Assembly: GCA_028869725.1 (NCBI GenBank)
Contig: JAGWRJ010000805.1
Span: 1-7,310 of the forward strand
Reading direction: 5' to 3'
Source of the DNA: Alphaproteobacteria bacterium
Lineage (GTDB): Bacteria > Pseudomonadota > Alphaproteobacteria > Micropepsales > Micropepsaceae
Length of the DNA stretch: 7,310 nucleotides
Position numbers and translations under genes: made by a program. The notes below the pieces were generated by a model that had not been told where the DNA came from, made no database searches, and saw nothing but the letters and a program-made list of their open reading frames with translations. Positions 1 to 6,153 of this stretch are shown piece after piece. Within the stretch, counting starts at the first letter, position 1. Each line of letters starts with the position of its first letter.

Positions 1-2
1 GC

Positions 3-116
3 GGCAAGCGCTGCGAGACCGCAGGCCGCAGCGTTGAACGGGATCCATCCCCAACTTCCACGTGTGAGGTTCCCGACGTACACCGCGCCGATTGCCGCTA
101 CGAGAACTGGACCTAG
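3..116 (+). CDS. Possible C-terminal fragment of an unrecognised Cys-containing protein
   Basis: The frame beginning at base 3 is open from the window edge to a TAG at 114-116, giving 37 residues. Most codons end in G or C. The peptide carries three cysteines and ends in CRYENWT. Together with the spaced cysteines this could be the tail of an exported, disulfide-bonded protein, but I recognise no family. Only 12 bases separate its stop from the His-rich ORF that follows, so the two could be co-transcribed. Another frame (from base 1) is also open through this stretch, so the choice rests on codon bias and peptide appearance alone. Confidence 0.25.
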   Translation, partial: GKRCETAGRSVERDPSPTSTCEVPDVHRADCRYENWT

Positions 117-128
117 CAACGAGCCATC

Positions 129-251
129 ATGGACAAACACAACTACGGACGCCATCGTCACCATCATGATCACCATCACCATCGCGATCACGATCGTCAC
201 GATCATCATCACCATGACCGCGACGACCATGACGATTGGCACGGGCATTGA
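129..251 (+). CDS. Histidine/aspartate-rich mini-protein (40 aa), putative metal binder
   Basis: An ATG at 129 opens a 40-codon ORF ending in TGA. Its product has 18 histidines (45%) and 10 aspartates, with arginines between, in runs such as HHHDHHHH and HDHHHHDRDDHDD. Within this frame His is written as both CAT and CAC, Asp as GAT and GAC, and Arg as CGT and CGC. The variation is therefore mostly at synonymous third positions, which is what selection on this protein frame would leave and argues against a plain DNA microsatellite. The composition suggests binding of nickel, zinc, copper or cobalt, as in known His-rich metal-storage peptides. There is no signal peptide or membrane segment. 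The Shine-Dalgarno is weak or absent (only ACGAG at 119-123), and an in-frame TAG lies at 114-116, so no longer start exists. It could also be a non-expressed low-complexity tract. Confidence 0.4.
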   Translation: MDKHNYGRHRHHHDHHHHRDHDRHDHHHHDRDDHDDWHGH

Positions 252-494
252 TCGTGCGAAAGGAGGGTGGTTGGGTCTGCGCGCACGTCGCCCAGAGGGC
301 CGTCTGGGGCGCCAGATGGGGACGCGCCGATGCCCTCTTTGATGTTGCATCGGCGACGCAGTGATTGACGTGTACATTGAATTCTCGCGTCGGCCCACAT
401 CTGCTGGCCGTTTGTCTGCGGCCAGGATGCAAGGTGAATTGGCGCAGCGCCATCGCCCCCGTTTGTACAAGGAGTCCTATCACCTCTTGGGCAG
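252..494. other. Region with no convincing gene
   Basis: Several frames are open on both strands, but none has a good ribosome site, domain or consistent codon bias. A small GC-rich hairpin (CCCAGA at 291-296 with TCTGGG at 303-308, loop of 6) lies about 40 bases after the His-rich ORF. It has no following T-run, so it is at best a weak transcription stop. Bases 270-284 are repeated exactly at 7053-7067. Confidence 0.4.
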
Positions 495-830
495 GTGCAG
501 AATACGGCTGCCCATGGTCCCCAGTGCGTCAGGCTGGCGGGGCATGCAGGGTCCTCGAAACATGCCCGGCATAGGAGCGCCGTTGGCGCAATAGTCAGAC
601 TTCGCAAGGAACGCCCGCCGACCGCATCCAAGCAGCTTGAAGCGCTGCGCGGGAACCCTTGGCCGTTTCCGGGCCGGCCGGCGAAACACGACCTCTCGAC
701 CTGGACCATCACCGACGACTGGCCGGAGCATATACCGGTCACAGACGCTGACGTGTTCGGTCAATGGTTCGGCGATTTGTTCGATGGTCTGCTTGGGCGG
801 GACGCTTGGACACTCCCTATTGCGATATGA
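495..830 (+). CDS. Small hypothetical protein upstream of higBA
   Basis: A GTG-started ORF of 111 residues ends in TGA at 828-830. From about base 600 its codons have strong G/C third positions. The peptide is globular and acidic, with TWTITDDWPEHIPVTD followed by FGQWFGDLFDGLLGR (residues 69-101), a Trp-rich acidic segment that looks like real protein. My impression is that small rhizobial hypothetical proteins share this TWT-TDDWP pattern, but I cannot name a family. The first 35 or so residues look less protein-like, so the true start may lie downstream or the gene may be a rearranged remnant. A partial Shine-Dalgarno (GGGCAG at 489-494) abuts the GTG. The stop overlaps the candidate higBA operator and lies 40 bases before higB, so this could be an extra gene of the toxin-antitoxin locus or simply its neighbour. 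Confidence 0.4.
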   Translation: MQNTAAHGPQCVRLAGHAGSSKHARHRSAVGAIVRLRKERPPTASKQLEALRGNPWPFPGRPAKHDLSTWTITDDWPEHIPVTDADVFGQWFGDLFDGLLGRDAWTLPIAI

Positions 831-854
831 GTTATGGTGCGGTACACATACTCA
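828..854 (+). promoter_or_regulatory. Candidate higBA operator/promoter (inverted repeat)
   Basis: TGAGTTATG at 828-836 pairs with CATACTCA at 847-854 with one bulged base, across a 10-base centre. It ends 16 bases before the higB start. A weak promoter fits over it: TTGCGA at 820-825, a 17-base spacer and TACACA at 843-848. HigA antitoxins of this family repress their own operon by binding inverted repeats over the promoter, so position and symmetry both fit. The assignment is inferred, not shown. Confidence 0.3.
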
Positions 855-859
855 CCGCT

Positions 860-863
860 GGAG
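860..863 (+). promoter_or_regulatory. Ribosome binding site that sets the GTG start of higB
   Basis: GGAG lies 7 bases before the GTG at 871. This supports the GTG over the much longer upstream extension of the frame, which begins at a TTG at 637 and would overlap the preceding ORF with no family similarity. Confidence 0.6.
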
Positions 864-870
864 CGAACCT

Positions 871-1167
871 GTGATTGTAGGCTTTCGGGATGACTGGTTG
901 CGGGCCTTCTTTGTGGATGATGTCCGCTCCCGCAATATTCCGTCCGATCTCGAAGCCCGACTGTTCAGAAAGCTCCAGATGATCGACGATGCCGTGACCG
1001 ATCAGGACTTGCGCGTGCCGCCCAGCAATCACTTCGAGAAGCTGCGCGGCAATCTGACGGGGTTGCATTCGATCCGCGTCAACCAGCAATGGCAGTTGAT
1101 CTTCCGTTGGGATGGTGCGCGTGGCGAGGCGGACGGAATTTATCTGGGCGCTCAGAGCTACCGATGA
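871..1167 (+). CDS. higB: Type II toxin HigB (RelE/ParE fold mRNA interferase)
   Basis: This encodes a 98-residue toxin of the HigB/RelE superfamily. Such proteins bind the ribosome and cut mRNA during translation, and HigA neutralises them. Family features visible are FRDDWLRAFF near the N-terminus, a Lys/Arg-rich helix (about residues 28-38), HFEKLRGN (54-61) and the core strand block SIRVNQQWQLIFRW (67-80). It starts at GTG 871 with GGAG 7 bases upstream; the start is well supported because homologues begin with the same MIV-F-R pattern. The length is normal. One oddity is the C-terminus YLGAQSYR: as I recall the family, this position usually reads YLDDHSYR. The acidic/histidine residues near the C-terminus of HigB toxins contribute to catalysis, so activity may be reduced. 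higA follows after 13 bases, which gives the usual toxin-first order of hig operons. Confidence 0.9.
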   Translation: MIVGFRDDWLRAFFVDDVRSRNIPSDLEARLFRKLQMIDDAVTDQDLRVPPSNHFEKLRGNLTGLHSIRVNQQWQLIFRWDGARGEADGIYLGAQSYR

Positions 1168-1180
1168 AAGCGAGGTAAAG

Positions 1181-1528
1181 ATGCTGACCACCAAGCGCAA
1201 GCCGGCGACTGTCGGCGAAATCCTCACCGAAGAGTTCATGCAGCCGATGGGGTTGACGCAGGGTGCGCTCGCCGAGGCGATGGGTGTTCAGCGCAAGCAT
1301 GTCAACGAACTCTGCGGCAACCGCAGGAATGTGACAGTAGCGACGGCCCTGATCCTGGCCCGCGTGTTCGGCAACAGCCCCGAATTCTGGCTCAACGTGC
1401 AGCGGCGTAGCGATCTTTGGGAGGTGATGAACACGCCGAAGGAGCGGGAGCGGATCAAGCGCGCCCGCCCGTTGCAGAGCGCTGTCTCAGTCATGCGACC
1501 GCACCGCTCGGGCCGGAACATCGGGTGA
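1181..1528 (+). CDS. higA: Antitoxin HigA (XRE-type HTH)
   Basis: This encodes a 115-residue antitoxin that binds and inactivates HigB and, through its helix-turn-helix, represses the operon. The family block starts at residue 8 (PATVGEILTEEFMQPMG). The HTH covers about residues 26-49 (TQGALAEAMGVQRKHVNEL), followed by the HigA signature NVTVATALILARVFG and PEFWLNVQRRSDLWE (50-81). GAGG at 1172-1175, 5 bases before the ATG, supports the start. The frame is intact. The last 17 residues (QSAVSVMRPHRSGRNIG) look unlike the helix-rich core and may be a drifted tail, since many homologues end near RARPL. It shares a transcript with higB. The pair stabilises the DNA it sits in or responds to stress, and such pairs are frequent in mobile or accessory regions like this one. 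Confidence 0.92.
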   Translation: MLTTKRKPATVGEILTEEFMQPMGLTQGALAEAMGVQRKHVNELCGNRRNVTVATALILARVFGNSPEFWLNVQRRSDLWEVMNTPKERERIKRARPLQSAVSVMRPHRSGRNIG

Positions 1529-1540
1529 GAAGGAGACATT

Positions 1541-1600
1541 ACTCATGACAGTGCCGTCGCGCGCCGCCCTTACTTGCGTATCTCGACGGCGCTCATGAGT
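1541..1600. repeat. Long imperfect inverted repeat between convergent higA and crp-like gene
   Basis: The left arm (1541-1559) is ACTCATGA-CAGT-GCCGTCG. The right arm (1584-1600) is, read in reverse complement, ACTCATGA-GC-GCCGTCG. Fifteen bases pair around a small internal loop, with a 24-base apical loop. It lies between the higA stop (1528) and the minus-strand regulator stop (1603), the expected place for a bidirectional terminator. Neither side has a T-run, so a classical intrinsic terminator is not clear. A 17-codon ORF with a strong ribosome site lies inside it. Confidence 0.6.
1545..1598 (+). CDS. Possible 17-aa ORF inside the hairpin
   Basis: An ATG at 1545 follows a good Shine-Dalgarno, AAGGAG at 1530-1535, with 9 bases spacing, just after the higA stop. 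The reading frame gives 17 residues and ends in TGA at 1596-1598. It is wholly contained in the inverted repeat. It may be the truncated start of a lost third operon gene, a short translated leader, or chance. No homology is recognisable. Confidence 0.2.
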   Translation: MTVPSRAALTCVSRRRS

Positions 1601-1602
1601 GT

Positions 1603-2295
1603 TCACACTTCGTCTCGGATCTGCGCCAATCCACGTCGGCTGCAAATCTCAATGGCGCGATAAGTTAGATGAATCAGGCCTAGGTTTTCAAAATCCTTCA
1701 GAATTCTATGAACGGTCTTCCGTTCAACTCCCACCATCTCGGCAAGATCGGCTTGGGTTGCGACAATCTTGGCGATGGCACCCGAAGGCATGCGTCCGGA
1801 GAGCGCATGAAGGCGTCCGGCGATGCGCGCGCGCGGTGCAAGTGACACGACCTCGCTATAGGCCCTTAGCACATACTGGAAATGCTCCAGATCCAAACGC
1901 AAGACGCTGTCCACGAACTGCGGCGTCTCGTGCAGCAACTGCATCAACGTGCTGCGCGGAACAAGAATTGCCGATAAGCTCTGCGCCGCGATAGCGGTGA
2001 CCAGGCGCTGTCCATTGCGGAGCAAACCTACCTGGCCGAACCAGGCGCCAGGACCGAGAATATCGAGAAGGTGCGCTTCGCCTCGGGTAAAGGTCGCATA
2101 GAGCCGCACGCCACCTTCCACAATTCCAAAAAGCCCACCGGCGGCTTCGGTCGTACCGTACAACCAGTCGCCGTCAGAAAAGCGGACTTCACGTGCATTT
2201 TGAAGTAATTGCAATCGGAAGGGTTCGGGCTGGGCTCCAAACCACCCTATCAACGGCATTCGCCTCGGGTAACCGTCTGCTGCGGCTTTTTTCAT
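1603..2295 (-). CDS. Crp/Fnr-family transcriptional regulator
   Basis: This is a 230-residue protein with an N-terminal cyclic-nucleotide-type beta-roll (about 25-120), a long dimer helix (about 126-150) and a C-terminal winged HTH (about 170-222; recognition region TQADLAEMVGVERKTVHRIL). The segment matching the CRP phosphate-binding cassette reads GAWFGQVGLLRNGQRLVTA. It has Gln where CRP has the sugar-binding Glu, and it lacks the Arg-Ser/Thr pair that holds the phosphate, so cAMP is probably not its ligand. FNR-type N-terminal cysteines are absent (the only Cys is near residue 218), so it is unlikely to carry an Fe-S cluster. I chose the ATG at 2295, which leaves a 98-base divergent promoter region. 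An ATG at 2259 (218 aa, preceded by GAGG) is a real alternative. Upstream starts at 2361 or 2373 would leave almost no room for the divergent promoters. It probably regulates the neighbouring sulfatase operon. Confidence 0.85.
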   Translation of the reverse strand: MKKAAADGYPRRMPLIGWFGAQPEPFRLQLLQNAREVRFSDGDWLYGTTEAAGGLFGIVEGGVRLYATFTRGEAHLLDILGPGAWFGQVGLLRNGQRLVTAIAAQSLSAILVPRSTLMQLLHETPQFVDSVLRLDLEHFQYVLRAYSEVVSLAPRARIAGRLHALSGRMPSGAIAKIVATQADLAEMVGVERKTVHRILKDFENLGLIHLTYRAIEICSRRGLAQIRDEV

Positions 2296-2393
2296 CCTAG
2301 AAATGTACCTCAGGGGACAAACACGGTCCACCGGCCAGCATAGCTTCTTCGGGCCGGACATTCCTGCCGGCAAATGCCAGCCTTGGAGCGACC
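2296..2393. promoter_or_regulatory. Divergent promoter region between crp-like gene and sulfatase operon
   Basis: These 98 bases must hold the promoters of both units if the regulator starts at 2295. No strong sigma-70 pair stands out. Two symmetric elements are present: an imperfect palindrome at 2304-2319, and an inverted repeat CCGGCC (2331-2336) / GGCCGG (2352-2357) with a 15-base loop. GGAG at 2385-2388, 5 bases before the ATG at 2394, is the sulfatase ribosome site. Confidence 0.5.
2304..2319. promoter_or_regulatory. Candidate Crp-like operator
   Basis: TGTACCTCAGGGGACA has dyad symmetry of the form TGT-n-CC-n4-GG-n-ACA (5 of 8 pairs). It starts 9 bases upstream of the regulator ATG. 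The outer TGT/ACA recall the TGTGA-N6-TCACA layout of CRP-family sites. Its position would suit autoregulation. Symmetry this short can occur by chance. Confidence 0.22.
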
Positions 2394-4658
2394 ATGAACC
2401 ACAAACATCCTTCCGGCGAAGAATTCGGCGGCGTCATCGGGCGTACGGTTTATGAATCCGAGCCATGGTGGCCACCATCGAAGCTCAAGAAGGGCGCTCC
2501 CAATGTCGTGATTATCGTCCTGGACGACACGGGTTTTTCGCATCTGGGCTGTTATGGCTCGACCTTTGCAACGCCGAACATAGATGCGCTCGCTACCGGC
2601 GGCGTGCGCTTTACAGGGTTTCACACCACGGCCCTTTGCTCACCGACCCGCGCTTGCCTGCTTACGGGCCGTAACCACCATGCCGTCGGCATGCGCGGCA
2701 TTTCCAATTTCGACACCGGTTATCCCAATATGCGCGGCGCCATTCCCAAGAGTGCTGCAACGCTCGCCGAGATTCTACGTGACAATGGCTACGCCACGTT
2801 CGCGACCGGCAAATGGCACCTGGCGCCGATGGCCGAATGCTCGGCCGCGGGTCCGTTCACCAACTGGCCGCTGCAGAAAGGCTTCGATCGCTATTACGGC
2901 TTCCTGCAAGGTGAGACGGACCAGTACCATCCCGAACTGACTTGTGACAACCATTTTGTCGACCCGCCAGCGAGCGCCAAGGACGGCTACCACGTCTCGG
3001 AAGACATCGTCGACCGCTCCGCCGACATGATCCGCGATCTCACCTCATTGGTGCCCGAGCGACCGTTCTTTCTTTACCTCGCTTTCGGCGCCATGCACTC
3101 GCCACATCAGGCGCCGCAAGCCTATCTTGAAAAATATCGCGGCAAGTTCGATGCGGGCTGGGATGTCGCGCGCGAGATATGGTTCGCGCGGCAGAAGGAG
3201 ATGGGAATCGTCCCGGCGGGCTCGCAACTCGCGCCGCGCAATCCGGGCGTGCTTCCCTGGGACGAACTATCCGCGAACCAGAAGGCCTTCGCCTGCCGAT
3301 TGCAGGAAGCCTTTGCCGCAATGCTGGAGCACACCGACCATCAGATCGGCCGTCTGGTCGAGTTCATCAAGAATATCGGGCAGTGGGAAAATACCTTGCT
3401 CGTGCTGCTTTCGGACAACGGCGCGAGCCAGGAAGGCGGCCAGTCCGGCGTACTGGACGAAATGAAGTGGTTCAACGGCATTCCAGAAGATGTGGATGCC
3501 GCCATAGACCGTTTGGACGATATCGGTACTGCCAACAGCCATAGCAACATTCCGTGGGGCTGGGCGCAAGCCGGCAACACGCCGCTCAAATGGTATAAGC
3601 AGAACACCCACGGCGGCGGCGTGCGCGATCCGTTGATTATGCACTATCCGGGAAGACTCACTAGGCCCGGCAGCCTTCGCACGCAGTTCTGCCACGCCGT
3701 CGATATCATGCCCACTGTCCTCGATGTCATTGGTATCGCGCCGCCCGAGACGGTGGCAGGTGTGTCGCAGATGCCAATTCATGGTGTGAGCCTCAAATCT
3801 ACCTTCGGCGATATATCCGCCAAAATCGCCCGCCAGTCGCAAATCTTCGAGATGCTGGGCCATCGTGGCATATGGAAGGATGGATGGAAGGCTGTGACCC
3901 ATCACACCTCCGGCCAACCCTTCGATGAAGACCGCTGGGAGCTTTATCATCTTGACGAAGATTTTTCCGAAACGAACGACCTCGCCAACAAAGAGCCAAA
4001 GCGCGTCGCTGAGCTTGTCGAGTTGTGGTGGCGAGAGGCGGAGGCGAACGGAGTTTTGCCGCTCGACGATCGCGGCCCGTTCGACCTGTTCTTTGCCTCC
4101 CAGAGGCCAGATATGCCGACCGCACGTGAACGCTTTGTTTATCACCCACCGCTCTCGCATATAGTTGTGGATGCATGTCCGCCCGTGGCGCGCGGATGGC
4201 GCATGGCGGCGCTGATCGTACATCCGCAGGGCGAGAGCGATGGCGCGCTCATTGCGCGCGGCAGCGTCAACAGTGGCTTTGTTCTCTACATCAAAAATGG
4301 CCGACCACACTTCGATTACAACTGCTTTCATACTCACACGTTGATCGTCGGCGCACAGAAACTCACGGCCGGCGAGCACAGAATCGAAGTGGACGTGGTG
4401 CGGCAGGATGACGGTGGCGCCGTTGTCACGATGCATATCGACAAGGTCGAAGTTGCGAAGGGCCGCATAGGTCGTCTGTTGTTTATCATCTCCTCGATCG
4501 GCATGGAGTTCGGCCGCAGCCCGGCGCCGGTAAATGGCGATTACACCGAGCCGTTCGTCTATCCCGGCCGGATCGCAAAGGTCGTGTTTGAAGTACCGCC
4601 GCTGATGCCAGTTGGCGAAGCTCGCGCGCGCGTTCTTGCCGCTGAGGCGCAACAATGA
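2394..4658 (+). CDS. Arylsulfatase, type I (formylglycine-dependent), 754 aa
   Basis: This hydrolyses sulfate esters. The formylglycine motif C-x-P-x-R is CSPTR at residues 82-86, where Cys82 must be oxidised by a formylglycine-generating enzyme encoded elsewhere. The calcium site residues are Asp44-Asp45 (VLDDTG) and Asp341-Asn342 (SDNGAS). Other active-site matches to Pseudomonas AtsA are Lys140 and His142 (TGKWHLA), His238 (HSPHQAP) and Lys402 (PLKWYKQ). The catalytic domain covers about 34-560. A C-terminal domain of about 190 residues (570-750), rich in beta strands, follows; this is the size class of the large mycobacterial AtsD-like sulfatases (about 750-800 aa) rather than the roughly 540-residue AtsA. 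There is no signal peptide, so the enzyme probably acts in the cytoplasm. GGAG lies 5 bases before the ATG. It is the first gene of a three-gene operon and is intact. Substrate is unknown; some relatives hydrolyse alkyl sulfates by a different mechanism, but their motifs differ. Confidence 0.95.
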   Translation: MNHKHPSGEEFGGVIGRTVYESEPWWPPSKLKKGAPNVVIIVLDDTGFSHLGCYGSTFATPNIDALATGGVRFTGFHTTALCSPTRACLLTGRNHHAVGMRGISNFDTGYPNMRGAIPKSAATLAEILRDNGYATFATGKWHLAPMAECSAAGPFTNWPLQKGFDRYYGFLQGETDQYHPELTCDNHFVDPPASAKDGYHVSEDIVDRSADMIRDLTSLVPERPFFLYLAFGAMHSPHQAPQAYLEKYRGKFDAGWDVAREIWFARQKEMGIVPAGSQLAPRNPGVLPWDELSANQKAFACRLQEAFAAMLEHTDHQIGRLVEFIKNIGQWENTLLVLLSDNGASQEGGQSGVLDEMKWFNGIPEDVDAAIDRLDDIGTANSHSNIPWGWAQAGNTPLKWYKQNTHGGGVRDPLIMHYPGRLTRPGSLRTQFCHAVDIMPTVLDVIGIAPPETVAGVSQMPIHGVSLKSTFGDISAKIARQSQIFEMLGHRGIWKDGWKAVTHHTSGQPFDEDRWELYHLDEDFSETNDLANKEPKRVAELVELWWREAEANGVLPLDDRGPFDLFFASQRPDMPTARERFVYHPPLSHIVVDACPPVARGWRMAALIVHPQGESDGALIARGSVNSGFVLYIKNGRPHFDYNCFHTHTLIVGAQKLTAGEHRIEVDVVRQDDGGAVVTMHIDKVEVAKGRIGRLLFIISSIGMEFGRSPAPVNGDYTEPFVYPGRIAKVVFEVPPLMPVGEARARVLAAEAQQ

Positions 4659-4692
4659 GAGTCCGTGAGTCGTGAAGAATGGGAGAACGAGA

Positions 4693-5100
4693 ATGACATT
4701 GCTGGAGATTCATATCGTTGCTGCAAGTGCATGGCTTGGGCTGGTCGGCGGCGAGACCGTGATGGAGCTCCACGCGCGCGGACCGTCCGCGCAACGCCTC
4801 ATCGCGCGCATGCACAAATGGATCGACATCCTTTTCGAAGGGCCGCTTGTCGCCACAGTGCTTGTGACTGGTAGTGTGCTCCTGTGGCGCGTATGGCCTC
4901 CCTCTCCGCTGCTCGTTGTCAAGATCGCTGCAGCAATGGTCGCTGTTATCGCAAACTTTATTTGTATTCCGCTGGTGCAGGCACGCGCCAAAGCACAGAG
5001 CGACGAAGCATTGCGCACGCTCACGCGCAAGATCGGCGCGACTGGCGTGGCGATTCCGTTCGGCCTCGCCGCACTCGCAATTGCCCTCTTTGGAGTCTGA
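4693..5100 (+). CDS. Small four-helix membrane protein (CopD/DUF2269-like appearance)
   Basis: This is a 135-residue integral membrane protein with four predicted helices at about 4-24, 48-68, 74-95 and 114-133. GGAG at 4682-4685, 7 bases before the ATG, supports this start over the in-frame GTG at 4672. Notable residues are His7 and Trp14 in helix 1, GGETVMELH at its end, and RMHKWID before helix 2. Polar His/Glu residues around a four-helix bundle recall CopD-type and DUF2269-type proteins, some of which bind metal or haem, but the resemblance is general and I do not assign a function. It starts 34 bases after the sulfatase and stops 4 bases before the desaturase ATG, so it is translated from the same message. 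It may anchor or supply electrons to the membrane hydroxylase that follows, or transport its substrate; both are inference. Confidence 0.8.
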   Translation: MTLLEIHIVAASAWLGLVGGETVMELHARGPSAQRLIARMHKWIDILFEGPLVATVLVTGSVLLWRVWPPSPLLVVKIAAAMVAVIANFICIPLVQARAKAQSDEALRTLTRKIGATGVAIPFGLAALAIALFGV

Positions 5101-5104
5101 CGAG

Positions 5105-6073
5105 ATGGCGATGACGACGGCGCTGCAAAGATCAACACCAGAAACCGCGAGCGCTGCGGCCGTATCGAGCCATGGTATTTCAGCGATCACACCGGCCGAC
5201 GAAAAGCGCATTGCGAAAGAACTCTCGCCACCTGTCGCCTGGCCGACGCTCGCCATGGCGCTCGCCCTGCCGTTAGCTTATCTGGTCACCGCGGCTGTTG
5301 GCTTGTCGCATGTGCTCCCGCTTTGGATCTGCGCGCTCATGCTTATTCCGATATCCTATGCGCACTACACGCTCGTTCATGAAAGCATCCATGGCAATCT
5401 CGTGCCGGCATTTCCAAAGCTGCGTTGGCTGAATTCGGCGGTCGGCTGGATCGGAGCCTTGGGACTTGGATACAATTGGCCTGTGCTCATGCGCACTCAT
5501 GCGCAGCATCATGCCTATACAAATACGGATAAGGACCCCGACATAATCGTCAAAGGGTCACTTAATGCGCTCGTGCTAAAATGGTTGAAATACTACATCG
5601 TGTACGCGAGTGTGCCACTATTTCTCGGAGAGTATCTCGCGCCCGCCGAGTATCAACGCGTTGCAGGCGCGCTTCGCGAGGCCGAAATCTGGCAGGCATC
5701 GGCGATAGGCTTCTTGATGATTATCGCAGCTATATTGTCGATTCACTTTGGATATGGGGTCGATTGGCTTTTTCTTCTGTTCATTCCGACTCGAATCGCG
5801 GCATTGATCCTCAACATCTTCTTCCAGTGGCTGCCGCATCATCCGTTCGATCGCTCCGAGCGTTACGTTAATACGCGCATCAGTCTGTGGCCAGGCGGGA
5901 CTTTCCTGACGCTGCAGCAGAATCTGCATCTGATGCATCACCTCTGGCCAAGCGTACCATTTTACAATTATGTCAAGCTCTATGCCCGCCTACGACCGCT
6001 TCTGATCGCGAAGGGTTCGCCGATCCAAGGTCTGATGGTGGGACGGCATGCATATGATCTCTCGCGAGATTAG
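5105..6073 (+). CDS. Membrane di-iron desaturase/hydroxylase, CrtR-like
   Basis: This is a 322-residue enzyme of the fatty acid desaturase superfamily (PF00487), using a di-iron centre held by histidine boxes to insert oxygen or a double bond into a lipid. The boxes are HESIH (92-96), HAQHH (132-136) and HLMHH (275-279), with an extra HH at 245-246. Membrane segments flank them at about 47-66, 69-87, 112-128, 165-178, 198-215 and 218-240. HAYTNTDKDPD after box 2 and HHLWPSVPFYNY after box 3 resemble cyanobacterial CrtR beta-carotene hydroxylases (HHLWPSIPWYNY in memory), so a ring hydroxylase on an isoprenoid is as likely as an acyl desaturase. The cytosolic N-terminus (1-45) is Ala/Thr-rich. 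GGAG at 5092-5095, inside the preceding gene, precedes the ATG by 9 bases. It ends the operon. An electron donor (ferredoxin or cytochrome b5 type) is not encoded here. Confidence 0.9.
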   Translation: MAMTTALQRSTPETASAAAVSSHGISAITPADEKRIAKELSPPVAWPTLAMALALPLAYLVTAAVGLSHVLPLWICALMLIPISYAHYTLVHESIHGNLVPAFPKLRWLNSAVGWIGALGLGYNWPVLMRTHAQHHAYTNTDKDPDIIVKGSLNALVLKWLKYYIVYASVPLFLGEYLAPAEYQRVAGALREAEIWQASAIGFLMIIAAILSIHFGYGVDWLFLLFIPTRIAALILNIFFQWLPHHPFDRSERYVNTRISLWPGGTFLTLQQNLHLMHHLWPSVPFYNYVKLYARLRPLLIAKGSPIQGLMVGRHAYDLSRD

Positions 6074-6153
6074 CGTGAAGTCGGGACGAACATAGATGCG
6101 CAAGATCGACACGTATGTGTTGCAACTGGCCGCAGAATACATCCCTCAGAGGC

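Noticed and set aside
129..251. CRISPR array or tandem repeat in the CAT/CAC-rich stretch
   Set aside because: There is no regular repeat-spacer period. The pattern is codon-level variation of His, Asp and Arg.
540..567. GGGCATG/CATGCCC inverted repeat with a 14-base loop
   Set aside because: Seven pairs, inside a coding-like frame and without a T-run. It is too short to call a terminator or site.
209..742. Long open frames on the minus strand opposite the region before higB
   Set aside because: They have no ribosome site or recognisable motif, and their codon pattern is what the complement of G/C-rich coding DNA gives. The plus-strand ORF at 495-830 explains the bias better.
3267..4655. 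A 462-codon open frame on the minus strand inside the sulfatase gene
   Set aside because: It is the complement of a gene with confirmed catalytic motifs, and its translation shows no domain. Long antisense frames are common in G/C-rich genes.
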